DNA of 64,000 nucleotides from Saturnia japonica (Eukaryota > Arthropoda > Insecta > Lepidoptera > Saturniidae), in assembly GCA_033032175.1 (NCBI GenBank), contig CM065323.1, positions 2,294,001 to 2,358,000 of the forward strand. The letters are read 5' to 3'. The notes under the pieces were generated by a model. The model did no database searches. It was not told where the DNA came from and saw only the letters and a program-made list of their open reading frames with translations. Made by a program: the position numbers and the translations under genes. Below are positions 1-10,694 of this stretch, in pieces (position 1 is the first letter of the stretch; each line of letters begins with the position of its first letter).

Positions 1-540
1 TGTACGAAATGTCAAAGACATTAAATTGTCTAACTGTATAGATGAAACGTAATTTATGCACAGTTGTCGATTGTCTGTTACTAAGTCAACGGATAAAGTC
101 GTTGTTGTGTACTATGTCACGGCGTCAAAGTTAGGCTGAGTAAAAAGTAATCTTACTATATTATTTATTAATATTAATATCTGGGTGATAAACTTAGGAA
201 AAAAATCATTATCTAAACACATAATTTCATCCAAATCGTTAGTGCCGTGTCCGAGAAACCAATTACATATATACAACCATTTCTCACTTAATAATATTAG
301 ATGAATGTGATAGTTTGCCTATTTGTTACTTAACCACGCAAAATCGGCTTAACAAATTTAGATGAAATTGGCCACTCAGATTACTTATAACCTGGACTGA
401 CAGTTAACTTATATAAGTTTTATGCCGGTAAAAGCCCAATTCTACAATCCACACAGACTAAGTCGCGGGCAGAAACTATTTTAAAATAAAACTAAAAAGT
501 AAACATCACAAGTACGTACCGATTCTAATTACCCGACTAC
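1..540. other. Unassigned AT-rich sequence
   Basis: No gene is visible. The only motif of note is GTCGCGGGCAG at about 462-472. It resembles the region just inside the 3' end of lepidopteran Helitrons, but the final CTAG is absent, so I do not call an element. Confidence 0.4.
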
Positions 541-544
541 GATA

Positions 545-690
545 AAGAAGGTTACGTTTTTCGAGGGTATGTATGTATGTATGTATATTTCTTTGGCACG
601 CTCTGTAGCCTTAACGGCTTGATGGATTTTAGTATACGAGATGCCGTTAGATCTGTCTTAATTGTGCGAGTTATATAGTGACATTTAATT
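545..690 (+). repeat. Interspersed repeat, copy 1 (partner at 56.2 kb)
   Basis: A stretch containing TTCGAGGGTATG, a short TATG microsatellite, TTTCTTTGGCACGCTCTG and AGCCTTAACGGCTTGATGG recurs in reverse complement near 56165-56300. The match runs over roughly 120 bases with scattered substitutions. No reading frame is preserved. It looks like a short interspersed element of unknown class. Confidence 0.7.
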
Positions 691-700
691 AAGACGTCTG

Positions 701-3700
701 GGAATCAAATAAATAGCAAAAAAAACTTTTTTTTGTCAAAGGTTTTCGTTGCAGTCAGGTTTTTATTTCTTTTTTTAAAGAGGAAGTTGACAATAATTCG
801 CTGCGTTACCGCATGTGTATGGATAGCAGAGGGATGGAGTCTTTTATTGCCGGAAGCCAAGTTCAACTGTCAGTCGCTGCTCGATTGTAGTTGGTTATTA
901 TTGTTTTGAATGTTTCGTTTTTATGATTGTTTTCAAAATTTATTGAGAATTTTTTTTTTTCAATGTTAGTTAATTGATATTTCTTACATAATGTAGGTTT
1001 ATATCAATTAAAACGAAACTTTATGTTCATATTTTGATTTTAACTATAAATAAAAAATAAACATATCTGAGTGGATCTTTATATTTTCTAGGAACACGAG
1101 AATGTTTGTTAATAGTTGTTCTATACACTTTAATCTCTTTGACGAGAGCTGAACAGCATAAGACATGATTACTACACAATAAATAGTGAACAGTCGTAAA
1201 GCTCAAATGTTCTTGTTATAGAATTAATCTCGTTGGTAGCGCTTACTCGCTCAGTGACGCTACACTATCGTATCTGTAAAGTCACATAACGATGTGGTAC
1301 AAAGTTACGAGCGACGTGATAATTGTCTATATTTTTATATTGAGAATACTTGAAAACAACGTAGCGAAAGTTTCTAGGTTTTTAAATATTTACGCTACTA
1401 ATATGGCATATATATTTATACTATTGTTTTTTCTAGGGACGAAAGTCACGCTAATGGGAAGCGTCCACCAGGCAGGCCGAATCGCAATGTAATGTAGCGT
1501 GGGTCTTATTCTGTCAATATGATGCTGTCCTTCTCGCACCTTCTTAGTGAATATAGAACGCTGTTAGCACAAGGACGTATTTTATGAAATATAATAAAAT
1601 TACCTAGGAATTTCTTATTTAACACGTTCAATAATATTACGAGCTGCATGATATTGGTGGTAGTTCTTATGATCAGTTGCGAAGGAATAATAATAGGAAT
1701 CAAATCCAAAGTATTATGAATGAGCTTCGTAAAACTTCATGTTTGCGATTTTTTTCCTCATTTCAAAGAATATATTAAATAAAAAAAATCTTCATCAGTG
1801 CTCTCTGTTATCACACTAACGTATGTTCACTTGTCAAAGCTAGCTACTAATGTTGGCATTATTTTGCCTAGGCTGCCTGGTTTGGTTTGTACGTTAGACG
1901 TAGTATACAAAAAAGCTCGTCACCACATTGTACCCGGCTCGTCTTAAATGGACGTTTAGCTCAATAGTTAGTTCACCGATAATTTTAAAAGGATTAATTT
2001 ATTTCAAATTTATTCTTTATATATTTTCTCGTGAATCTCTGATACGATGACCCAGATTCAAAACTTTGGAACTACACAGGTTATAGTAAAAAAATTATAC
2101 TTTTAGATGATATATGTCCTGACTACTACGAATATAATTCATCAACTACGAATTAGTGACTAGACGATGTTGCTCTGCCTCCTGGGAGGAAGGAAGGAGC
2201 ATGTGTGAAGGCGCCGGTAAACAATGAAGGGAAAGGAAACAGGTACCTTGTCGCTCCACGTCCACCGTTTCCATAGGTCACAAATTCTTTTGGTTTCTAT
2301 ATCCTCACTGCCATTCGACCTCTGGTTTTTCTAATAAGCACTAATTTAAGAGGTAGATCAGTGCGGGTGCGGGTTAATTTTTAAACACTTTTAGCGGAGC
2401 GTTTTTGAAAGAGTAATGCGTGCACTGTCACTTGTACTTTTGTACTTATTAAGAGCGAGTCTATGACGTGACCACTCGGCGATGTGTTTTGAAAGCGACT
2501 GGGGTGGGAACTAGGTAGGAAATAATGAGAATGAATAATAAAAATAAATATAAATACACAGCGTATACAATGTGCATATATATTTAGTAATCTATACCAC
2601 TGTTCCTTGTGTGCTACGCTTTATATACCCTTCTGCTCAGTCCGAGAAGTAGGGTAGTTATGAATATCCAGTCACCTATGAATATACCCCATTCAACCAT
2701 TCCTGTCAAGGGTAACGATGAATATCTAACAATACAATATTTACCTAAATTATTGTCTCTGTGTATATTCGCTTTCTTTTGTAAATTACACCAGGAACAA
2801 ACGTTCTCACTTTAGCGGCACGGAGTAGAAATTAATTAGAAGAGGTTGGCAAACTTGGTCGTAGCGTCGCTTATTGGGCGTCGGGCAAAAATATGGGACA
2901 GCGGTAACTATTGGCCGTCGAGCAGAGCGGGCTACGTGCTAAAGGTGTCTCGGGTGCTGCCTCGAATTTGCTATTAAGAAACTTTTGCTCAACGCTCCTA
3001 CCTCAGGGCCGTATGTAATCAATTTTAGAACTGTTGAGGTCAGCCCTTAATGGTTTCTATGCAATGCTAAGAGCTTTCGTTCTTGGTCGTGGTTTTATAA
3101 TTTAGCTGATCTTACTTTGCTAATTGATCCTGGAGCAGATTGGCAATTAATACTTCCAACTTGAACTGAAAGCGTTTGTCAATACCTTTTCTTAATAAAA
3201 AAAAAACTAGAATAAATAATTCAAATAAGAGAAAACTTTAAGAAGCGTCTATGACTGATACGGTAAAAAAGTTCTTTTTTTTTCGTTTTTATGCTACAGC
3301 TGCGACTGGACTTAACTACTACATTCAATTATACGAAGCCTCTCGGAAAAGCGAAACACGTTTTGCTATTCATTTTAGTCTTAACAAGCTTAACTCATAT
3401 TCATCATATATCTTTACTGAACATTGATCGCACACCGTGACTTCTTATTTTGAAACACATGGCTTGAAAACTATTTTGATGTTATGAAATGTTGTGACTT
3501 ATACAGTATTAGAAATGTATCGGCCAATCACAACAAGCAATCAAAATAGTCATCGGAATTTCAATGGAACCTCGTTTGGTATGTTAAGCTTGTGTCAATC
3601 TGCTTTAAATAATCTACGCAGTAAATTCCTATAGTAAATCGTTATGCATGTCACGTAGCTGCTCAAATTCTGCAATTTACACATTTCCATTTTTGATTTT

Positions 3701-3866
3701 GCTGATACTTTAACGTCACCACTGGAAGGGAATTTAGTAGGCTTAGTTGATAATACTTTATTCTTAGATATCCTGCAAAAGTACAATGGGTTCTACAAAT
3801 TTAAACTTTTGCAGGAAGATTAAACTATTGCCACTGCTAGGTTAATCTAATTCACTTACTAACATT
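701..3866. other. Unassigned AT-rich sequence
   Basis: Only short chance frames occur (under 70 codons). A small hairpin-like motif with CTGCCTCCTGGGAGG lies near 2178-2205 and recurs at 37608-37636. A less AT-rich patch lies at about 2840-3010. I see no exon, RNA gene or clear mobile element. Confidence 0.4.
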
Positions 3867-3995
3867 GCATACGGTATTTTACTGTGCAGGACAGAAGTTG
3901 AAGTGGATACCATATTTATGTTAGAAAAACGAGGAATTCGAGCAATTTCAAACATAGGGCCTGGTAAATCACTAAAGAAAAGTTGCAGATCATGA
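3867..3995 (+). pseudogene. Non-LTR reverse transcriptase C-terminal fragment
   Basis: A frame of about 42 codons contains AYGILL, then TIFMLEKRGIRAISNIGP, then SLKK, and ends at a TGA. This matches the segment after the polymerase domain in jockey/CR1-like LINEs, where a YG-L/I-L motif precedes IF-LQKRAIRAI-N-GP. The characteristic W after the YG motif is missing, and the frame breaks just downstream. It is a dead fragment. The family resemblance is from memory, and the exact clade is not resolved. Confidence 0.6.
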
Positions 3996-4420
3996 GCAGA
4001 ATTGCAGTTAAACAAGTGTTTAGCTATTTATAACTAACCTCAGAAAGGCCGAAAACCTAATTGAAGTCTGTCATTAATAGGTCGCTGCTCCTGGCTCCTG
4101 ACGAGTTGGAACGGTTCGTGTGCTGGTGCATATTGTCAACAATAATTTACGTACCAGAATGCAGCAGCTTGAACACTGTTGCTTTGTAGAAGAAATAGAT
4201 GTGGCGTTAGTCAAACCTTGCACAGGTTGCTTAAGCTTCCAACGTAGGATCAGTAATTGAACCAAGAAAATTTTTCATAGACTTTCTTTTAATATTTTTT
4301 ATTGGATGCTAAATGGATTCCTGCCTGAGTGAGTCATATTAATTCACGATCACTATTTTTTCCAATATGTGAAAAAGAATCGAAGAAATACCAGTTCCAG
4401 AGACCCTTAGGGAAGGGTGT
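3996..4420. other. Unassigned; GC-richer patch at 4075-4265
   Basis: A patch less AT-rich than its surroundings carries an unrecognised 63-codon minus-strand frame. It follows the reverse-transcriptase fragment and could be more of the same LINE, but I cannot support that from sequence. Confidence 0.3.
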
Positions 4421-4500
4421 TCAAGAAGAGAACCAGACAAAGAGAAAAATCCTCTTTGGACATTTATCTCTACTTGGGACAGTTCAGGTTAAATACTTAT
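4421..4500 (+). repeat. Short repeat shared with 7.84 kb
   Basis: The motif ATTTATCTCTACTTGGG, preceded by AAAAATC, recurs at about 7841-7880, and GGGAAGGG with a following TTCAA appears in both neighbourhoods. The order of the shared blocks differs between the two places, so this may be a rearranged LINE remnant. Confidence 0.4.
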
Positions 4501-4570
4501 ATCCCACAGATAGTCGTAGTTAAATAATATTGTGTTGTATTCTTGCAATGGGTATGACTTATAAAGCTCC

Positions 4571-5056
4571 TTGGCGAAATGGAAGTTCAAGGTATTGCAA
4601 TGCGCTAGTGATAATGAAGCTAGGCAACGGAAACCGCGTGCCCTCAGGTGTATCGTAAGCTGGTTAGCCATTTTAGACGTACAAAATAAAAACATATTTA
4701 AATACAATCCAGCATTAATGAAAATATCTCCGAAAAGCGTATTCATAATTCACTTACCGTTTCTTCAAAGTCAGCGCTCGGGTAAGGCCTCGAGGCGTTT
4801 AAAACTGCCAGTGAAGGCCTATTTAATTAAAAACACTTTGAATTTGACTTTGAAAGAGACTTTTGGAGTGAAATTTAAACACAAATGGACTTTCGCGGTA
4901 ATCCTTGAATGTGGTGAGGCGACAAAGTTGGACGTAAAATTTAGCTTCATTTTTATGGCAATTAAGCAACGTGCGACTTTGGCTTCTATTGTGTGCTTGG
5001 TTACCATTTTTGACCATGTGATTTCGAATTCTACAATTAGCCAGAATTTTTGTTGA
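4571..5056 (+). CDS. Unrecognised 161-codon open frame
   Basis: This is the second-longest frame in the window. I recognise no domain, signal peptide or catalytic motif. The product would be basic (many K and R) with a hydrophobic stretch near residues 126-150. A 92-codon minus-strand frame overlaps it at 4819-5097, and the reverse strand resembles AT-rich interspersed repeats around AATAGGCCTTCAC. No promoter, splice pattern or polyA signal convinces me. It is more likely a chance frame over repeat DNA than a gene. Confidence 0.15.
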   Translation: MAKWKFKVLQCASDNEARQRKPRALRCIVSWLAILDVQNKNIFKYNPALMKISPKSVFIIHLPFLQSQRSGKASRRLKLPVKAYLIKNTLNLTLKETFGVKFKHKWTFAVILECGEATKLDVKFSFIFMAIKQRATLASIVCLVTIFDHVISNSTISQNFC

Positions 5057-5097
5057 TAAAATATATCGTGATTAAACAAATATATGACTAACAACAA

Positions 5098-5689
5098 TTG
5101 ATTCTCAGTTAATACGAGATGAGATGCTGATAGATACGATAACCTGTAAAAATCAGGACAAAACCAGAATCAACCAAATATTTTTTTTGCCACAGTTTTC
5201 GGAAAGCAGTTCTTTATCGCGGCTTGCGGTAGAAGTTATTTAGTAAAAATAGTTACGAAAGAAAAAGTGTTATGCCCCCTCCATATGATTTAAAAATCTT
5301 TTTTAAATCTATTTTTCACTCGTACAGTTCTTTTAACCACGTGTACAAATCTGTTCGTTACTTAGCTAGGCTAATCCGACGACGATCGTAGTAGTGAAAA
5401 TCAGAACTTTCATTAACGATATATATTGTATTTTTGTGAAAAACTGAAGTTGTATAATTTTTCCATTTCTGACATTTGAAATTAAAGTGCAGTAATGTGG
5501 TATATTTTTAGAATATTTTTGTGACAAACTAAGATATCAAAACGTGAGTAAGACCAAAAAAACGTATCGTAGTGTAGACTTCATTCCAAGATAATAAAGT
5601 CATTTCAATAAAGTGTACTGATCTAATACTCCCCCTACTGTAGCGATATTAGGGGACATGATTAGTTTTCAATGTATTTTTTTTTAAAT
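5098..5689. other. Unassigned AT-rich sequence
   Basis: Short homopolymer runs only. No frame, palindrome or repeat recognised. Confidence 0.4.
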
Positions 5690-5905
5690 CGTATATGATG
5701 GTGAGCACAGTGTAATCGAATAACATCGGCGACCATCGTGGGATCTACAATCCATAGTCAGTCGCAGCTGTCATGCCGGCCTGATCAAATTTTTTTTTCA
5801 TGTTATGCTTGAAGGAATCCATTTTGTAGGAAGAAGGGAACACATTGGCCGGAATAAATTTCTACAGCTTCAAAGTACGGGCAAGTCGAAAATAATCATA
5901 ACTGA
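5690..5905 (-). pseudogene. LINE reverse transcriptase C-terminus and 3' tail
   Basis: Read on the minus strand, the frame gives KL, a stop where the family has W, then IPANVFPSSYKMDSFKHN. This is the same protein end as at 52590-52740 and 30876-31392, where LP-SVFPPSYDIGSF-R-VKRY is seen. A noncoding tail follows, ending around GTGCTCACCATC, shared with the 52.5 kb copy. It is truncated at its 5' end and carries at least one nonsense change. It is a remnant of a jockey/CR1-like LINE family with at least four copies here. Confidence 0.65.
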
Positions 5906-5962
5906 AAGGATTGTATGAAGAGAATGATGAAATAAAATAATTCGAACACAGATGAACGAAAT

Positions 5963-6200
5963 ATTGTTGCGGTCATAGTGAGTGGGTGTTTGGTCGTAGC
6001 GCGTAGCGCGTAGCTCGGCCGACTGCGGCGTATCTCAGCCGAACAGGCACCATTAACTTGTTAAGGTGTGACCTTAGTGTCGAGAATAGCGACATATATA
6101 GGTGTAAAGCATGTGCCCGCGGCTGCTCGCACATTTGTTACTACGCATTAAATATTTACATCTCATAACGTTCTTTTTATTCATATTCTCTGCAATTCAT
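5963..6200. other. GC-rich pocket, possibly LTR-like
   Basis: About 80 unusually GC-rich bases (repeated GTAGCGC, then GGCCGACTGCGGCG) are followed by a TATATA stretch at about 6092-6097 and an AATAAA-poor AT region. The layout loosely resembles a solo LTR. I see no TG...CA ends with a target duplication and no second copy, so this stays a weak suggestion. Confidence 0.2.
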
Positions 6201-6274
6201 ATACTGTATCTAATGAGGAATTACATGGTTTTCACGTGTACAATTTTTAACAAAATCCGATAAAATTATTATTC

Positions 6275-6640
6275 TGTATTCTATAACTTCATTGATTGTT
6301 GCCCATTCTTGTAGCCACTCAATTATGCTTCCCGTCTACAAGATTTGATAAGAAATGTTTGAGAATTGATGAAAATGACATTTTTTGAAACTCTTATATT
6401 CCACCATTCATAGAATTACTTAAACTTTCTGTGTACAAAATTTCGTTAAATATCGGTCAAGTATTAACAAAAATGTATTGCTTTAGAATGTTTTTTTTTT
6501 GCGATTTCTAAAAGTAATATTGAAAATTCTTATACCATATCAATTGACCAATTACATAAGAATTAAGCATCCCACGTATATAATTTAATAAGACTCAGTT
6601 AAGCTGTTTTTGAGTTAAATCCGGACGTACATACAGAATG
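6275..6640 (-). repeat. Interspersed repeat family F, copy 1
   Basis: On the minus strand this reads GTCCGGATTTAACTCAAAAACAGC, then repeated GAAATTTTGTACAC-like blocks. The same pieces recur on the plus strand near 47085-47290, 49125-49235 and 60745-60945. No coding frame is evident. This is a dispersed noncoding element of unknown class with at least four diverged copies. Confidence 0.55.
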
Positions 6641-7375
6641 GCAACTTTTGTTGTGTCATAATTGTAAAAGTATGCCTATATGAAATTTGAAAAAAAAAAA
6701 GAAGAAAATGTACAAACAGATATGTAGATTTATTATTTATAGAAGATAAAGACTTCTGAGTTTTATTTTTTCTAAATTTCCGAAATTTGTTTTTTTTTTT
6801 TAGGTTAATATTAAATTAAAATATTAAGATAAAAAAAAAAACAGAATTACAATGATTGCCTTACTTATTACTAAGTATTTTGTGTCTAACTTATGAAAAA
6901 TATTTATATCGCGTAATTTGAAACATTAATTCACATGTTATTAAGTCGAAATTAAATCGCTATCCGCTTCGCTTGGTAATAAATACACCAGGCGTTTAGC
7001 TAAGCGTAACCACGAGCGTAATGAACTAATGATGCTGACGCATCCCCCATTAACGGAGCCCTACTGACAGCCGCAAGAATACTCTATTGTGTGGACCGCG
7101 CTTTATCGCCTGACGTGGCTTTTGACCGACTGCCCTGCCATAAAGATATTTAAATATATTTAATAATTTTGTTTAATTTTGCCTCTACGTTAATAACACC
7201 AGAAGATAACGCCACCATAATAGAGACATAGGTTAGATTCTGTAGAATAAGTTATTACTATAATATTACTACTTAAATGTATAGAATTCAATTGTGAATA
7301 CTACAAAGACCAATTAGTTGAAGTGGTGATGACTGTTAGAAAACTATAAGACCTCTACCGACCGACCATTGGATA
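6641..7375. other. Unassigned; homopolymer runs and one GC pocket
   Basis: Poly-A and poly-T runs dominate 6690-6840. A less AT-rich patch at about 6960-7140 contains no usable frame and matches nothing else I noticed in the window. Confidence 0.35.
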
Positions 7376-7734
7376 TCTATATATTAATACGTGAAGCAAA
7401 AGCTTTCGGTACCTTTTTAAGCGTATTGCGTGCACGGAAGACTGTGATTTGGCATGGTTAAAGTTTATATATGGAGAAAGAGTGCAGAAAGCTAACATTT
7501 ATCTATAATATCTGTTACCAATACATTAAATAAAATAAATTAGTATTGTGAATCTTAACCCGATTAGTGCCATTGAACTTAGACCCCCAAAATATTGACA
7601 TTGTCACTCAACGAAAAGTGACAGCAAGTGATGTAGATAATACTCATTGTTTACGAATGCTGTAAATGTCAAACAGAAAATAGTCTATGATCAAAAAGCA
7701 GCTGTTCGAATTTCGACCTTAGGGCGATCGCTAG
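7376..7734 (+). mobile_element. Nonautonomous Helitron-like element, copy a
   Basis: The left end is TCTATATATTAA preceded by A. The right end is GCGATCGCTAG followed by T. Helitrons insert between A and T without target duplication and have 5' TC and 3' CTRR ends, so both ends fit. A short palindrome (TCGAATTTCGA) lies about 15 bases before the end. Two other near full-length copies lie at 21462-21830 (minus) and 25954-26245 (plus). Internal landmarks shared by all three include AAGACTGTGA, GTGCAGAAAGCTA and GATCAAAAAG. It encodes no protein. Confidence 0.75.
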
Positions 7735-7837
7735 TAATGAGAAATATCTCAAAACAAAGAACGAAGATATAAAAGTACTAGGAAATAGTTAGTACGAGAA
7801 ATTAGAATAAAAATTTAGTTTCACAGTAACGTAGGGT

Positions 7838-7950
7838 CAAGAAAAATCTCATTAGAGATTTATCTCTACTTGGGGCAGCCCGACTGGTGGATTACCTCCA
7901 CATTGTGCTATGTTCATGCGGTGAGAGGATTTTCAGAACTTCTTGGGGAA
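7838..7950 (+). repeat. Short repeat shared with 4.4 kb
   Basis: Contains GATTTATCTCTACTTGGGGC, shared with about 4463-4481, followed by a less AT-rich stretch. It sits about 100 bases past the Helitron-like end. Probably a LINE remnant, but no reading frame is clear. Confidence 0.35.
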
Positions 7951-8669
7951 GGGCACTTCAAACTATATCACGCAAAACGCCACCAATTACATAAAATAGG
8001 GTCAAAAACCTAAGTAAATGTATTAAGATGTCCAAGATCCCTCCAAAGAAACGTAGAAATATTCGTAAAATTAATTTGTTATTGACCTGTAAACATACAA
8101 AAGTGGATATGTTCCGCTATTCACAGCGCACTATTTGTTAGGCATCATTATGATAATTTTATCGAGAATTTTCGCTTGCAAAACTAAGCTGGCTCTACGT
8201 ACACACTGCCGTTTAGAACTGCAAATACTTGATTTTTATTTTAAAATATTCTTAGGTGATTATGTCTGACTTCGAATACAATTCACCGACAAGTAATAAC
8301 GGTATGATGATTTTGCTTATTTAATACACATATTAAAATTTTCCTTTGTAATATCAAAAGCTCATTCTCGCTTGAATCGTCAGACCGTTCACATAGCCAC
8401 AGATATTCTTTAAAAACTAACCAAGGATAATAAAAATGTCGTCGCTCTGTGTGACGCTGTTCATAATGGAACTTCCCTATAAGGCGGGATCCGGGGTTAG
8501 TAATACATTTCGCCCCGACATAGGATAAACATTTTTTTATAAAGATATAAATAACGTTTATTAGGTATCACAATTTAAAAGAATATTGCCAGGGGTCCCC
8601 GCAATAGGCTATATCGTATCGCGAGGAACCAGTTAAACATTATATAACATAATTACAAAATTAGGTAGA
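7951..8669. other. Unassigned sequence
   Basis: No frame over 60 codons and no repeat identified. Confidence 0.35.
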
Positions 8670-8802
8670 TTAACCACTCAAGCACCGCACTTTTTGAAAA
8701 ACTTCACTCAGTTCCAAACAGCCGTAAGCGCCAGTAAAAAATGTATGGGAATGTAGCCCTTACATTACACAGTATATCACTCATATTAGCCTGTTTTTTT
8801 TT

Positions 8803-9181
8803 TTGGCGGTAAAAAATTCAGTGGCACTAACCTTAAACGCCTTTAGGATAAAAATAGCTACGTTGTTGTTGCATTTATGTCTGGACGTTGCTATTTTTTT
8901 TTTAATTTTTTTTTTTAAATCTTTTTTACAAATTATATTACAGAAACTATATTTTTACATAAAATTAGTATGTTATGATTACTTTTTCCATTTCTAAGAA
9001 GTATTATTATTATTTTGTAGGACCAAAGATAATATTTCCTGTATTATTTAGATATTATATTACTAAAGCAGTGTTATGGTTTTGTTTTTGTGTTTTTCTA
9101 GTAAAGTTTAGTGTATGTGTATCTAAGTATTACATTTCAAACAATGTTTCTTTTTTATCTATTTATATTCTCAAATATTAG
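8803..9181 (+). other. T-rich frames, not called as genes
   Basis: Two overlapping frames of 64 and 68 codons are almost all F, L, I and Y from T-rich DNA. They show no start context or family resemblance. Confidence 0.5.
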
Positions 9182-9493
9182 ACTAGTGCACTGTGTAGTC
9201 TTTAGAATTTTTCTAATTTCTGGCGAAAGTACACTAGAGTAAAAAAAGAATTAGGTAAATATGTTGAATTGTTCTAGAAATGAGGAGAGTAAGATTTTCT
9301 CGTTGCACAATGTGCTATAATTATTTGATGCCGGATTCGAGACATCTGCAAGTACGTTAGTTAGCGTGTTGTTTGTATGAATGAATTTGAGAAGAATCAG
9401 AAACCCAAAAGCACACTGAAACTCCTGTACACTATATTCATATATGCACTGTAGCAAAGAAGAACGGTCTGAGTGGTCGCTATATATAATGTA

Positions 9494-9620
9494 ACTAGCT
9501 GTACCCCACGGTTCCACCAGTGTTAATTTTATATGACAAACCTCACCAACAGACACCCGTTTGTATAGCCAATTTTTTATACTTTGTGTAAAACTATCAA
9601 CATTTGACCAATATTGTAAC
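9494..9620 (-). mobile_element. Helitron-like 3' end, minus strand
   Basis: ACTAGCTGTACCCCACGG near 9493-9510 is, on the minus strand, a CCGTGGGGTACAGCTAG end followed by T. It is close to the GCGGGCACAGCTAG end at 10694. Such ends are typical of the second common lepidopteran Helitron type. Only the 3' end is recognisable. Confidence 0.45.
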
Positions 9621-9740
9621 CACATGTCGTAACCTCCATAAGAAAAAGTTTCTGCCTCGTCTCCAGCTGCCCTGCCGTGAAGATTAAACTGTTTTTTATT
9701 TTGAAGCCGATTCGAAAGGAAGACTTGAAGTCTACTATAG

Positions 9741-9833
9741 GGACCTAAAAACATACTCGGCAAATTGTGGGTGTACAATTAGTACACCTCTGCCTAACCC
9801 TTCGGGGAATACAGGCGTGATGGTATGTTATGT
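9741..9833 (+). repeat. SINE family 1, 3'-tail fragment
   Basis: From GGACCTAAAAACATACTCGG through GTACACCTCTGCCTAACCC to the terminal TATGTTATGT, this matches the 3' third of the SINE at 12319-12580 (reverse complement) and at 53338-53576. The tRNA-like head is missing, so it is 5'-truncated. A 175-codon minus-strand frame (9251-9778) begins inside it and is a shadow, not a gene. Confidence 0.75.
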
Positions 9834-10674
9834 TTATAAATTAATCTTTCAAATTATAATATAACCTATATTACTCGCTGATACTGTAGCTTTAGGTCCA
9901 ATAGATTTGAGTTTATCCATTACAAACAAAAAATCAAATCTTTCCTCTTTATAATATTGGTATAAGTAATGAAGAATAAGGATCGGATTGGATTACGACC
10001 GAACGACCTTTTTTTTTAGCAAATTGGTTTATATGTTCTTGTAAAGAGCTTTACGACTGAGCGATTCTTTTTTAGCTTCCCATCGTACATTTATAATAAG
10101 CACATATCTCAATTCAGTCATCATTCATAATCGCCTACCTCTAACAGATATTATTACTACGACAAAAAAAGAGTTTTGCCACAAACATAATATGAAGTAG
10201 ATAAGTATTATTTTTTCTATATGTCGCATGTAAACTAAACACCTGTGCTATCAAGTGGCGTCAAGTGCAGCGACGGCGCGTCGCGCGGCGTTGAGTTATG
10301 CGACGACGCGATATTTTTTCTCTTGCTCTAACATAAGCAGGGTTGCCAGATGGCGAATTTTTTACCAAATATCTCTTACTTTCAACACATAATCTCGTAA
10401 AATTATGAATTTTAAAAATGTATTTTGTACTTGCTATTAGTTCATCATGATTAATATTATGGTTATGTTTATTAGTATTTTGTTAATGTCAGGGCTATTA
10501 AAATCATTTATATTTTTATTGTACAGTTTTTTTAACTGTTTTTTAGTTATCAATTTGGAACACATTTCCTTATGGTTCGAAATTTATATTTTTTTTCGAT
10601 CTTTTCTTAGCTTATAAAATGAGTGACCGGATAGATTTTGAGAAAGTACGATTTTTATAAGAAAGCAAAGCAAA
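9834..10674. other. Unassigned; GC pocket at 10255-10312
   Basis: A 55-base GC-rich patch (GACGGCGCGTCGCGCGGCG) stands out from AT-rich surroundings. CAGGGTTGCCAGA at 10338-10350 has a partial inverted partner, TCTGGCAACGCATG, at 11367-11380. That would suit a degenerate hAT-type element, but no 8-bp target duplication is seen. Confidence 0.25.
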
Positions 10675-10694
10675 GCCGCGGGCACAGCTAGTCT
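10620..10694 (+). mobile_element. Helitron-like 3' end, plus strand
   Basis: The segment ends AAAGCCGCGGGCACAGCTAG followed by T, a CTAG/T Helitron-style terminus of the GCGGGC type. The 5' end is not identified. It is inverted relative to the end at 9494, 1.2 kb away. Confidence 0.45.

Noticed and set aside
5963..6200. Solo LTR
   Set aside because: No defined TG...CA ends, target duplication or second copy could be found; kept only as a weak feature.
9251..9778. 175-codon minus-strand frame as a gene
   Set aside because: It starts inside the SINE family 1 tail and runs through a Helitron-like end; no family resemblance.
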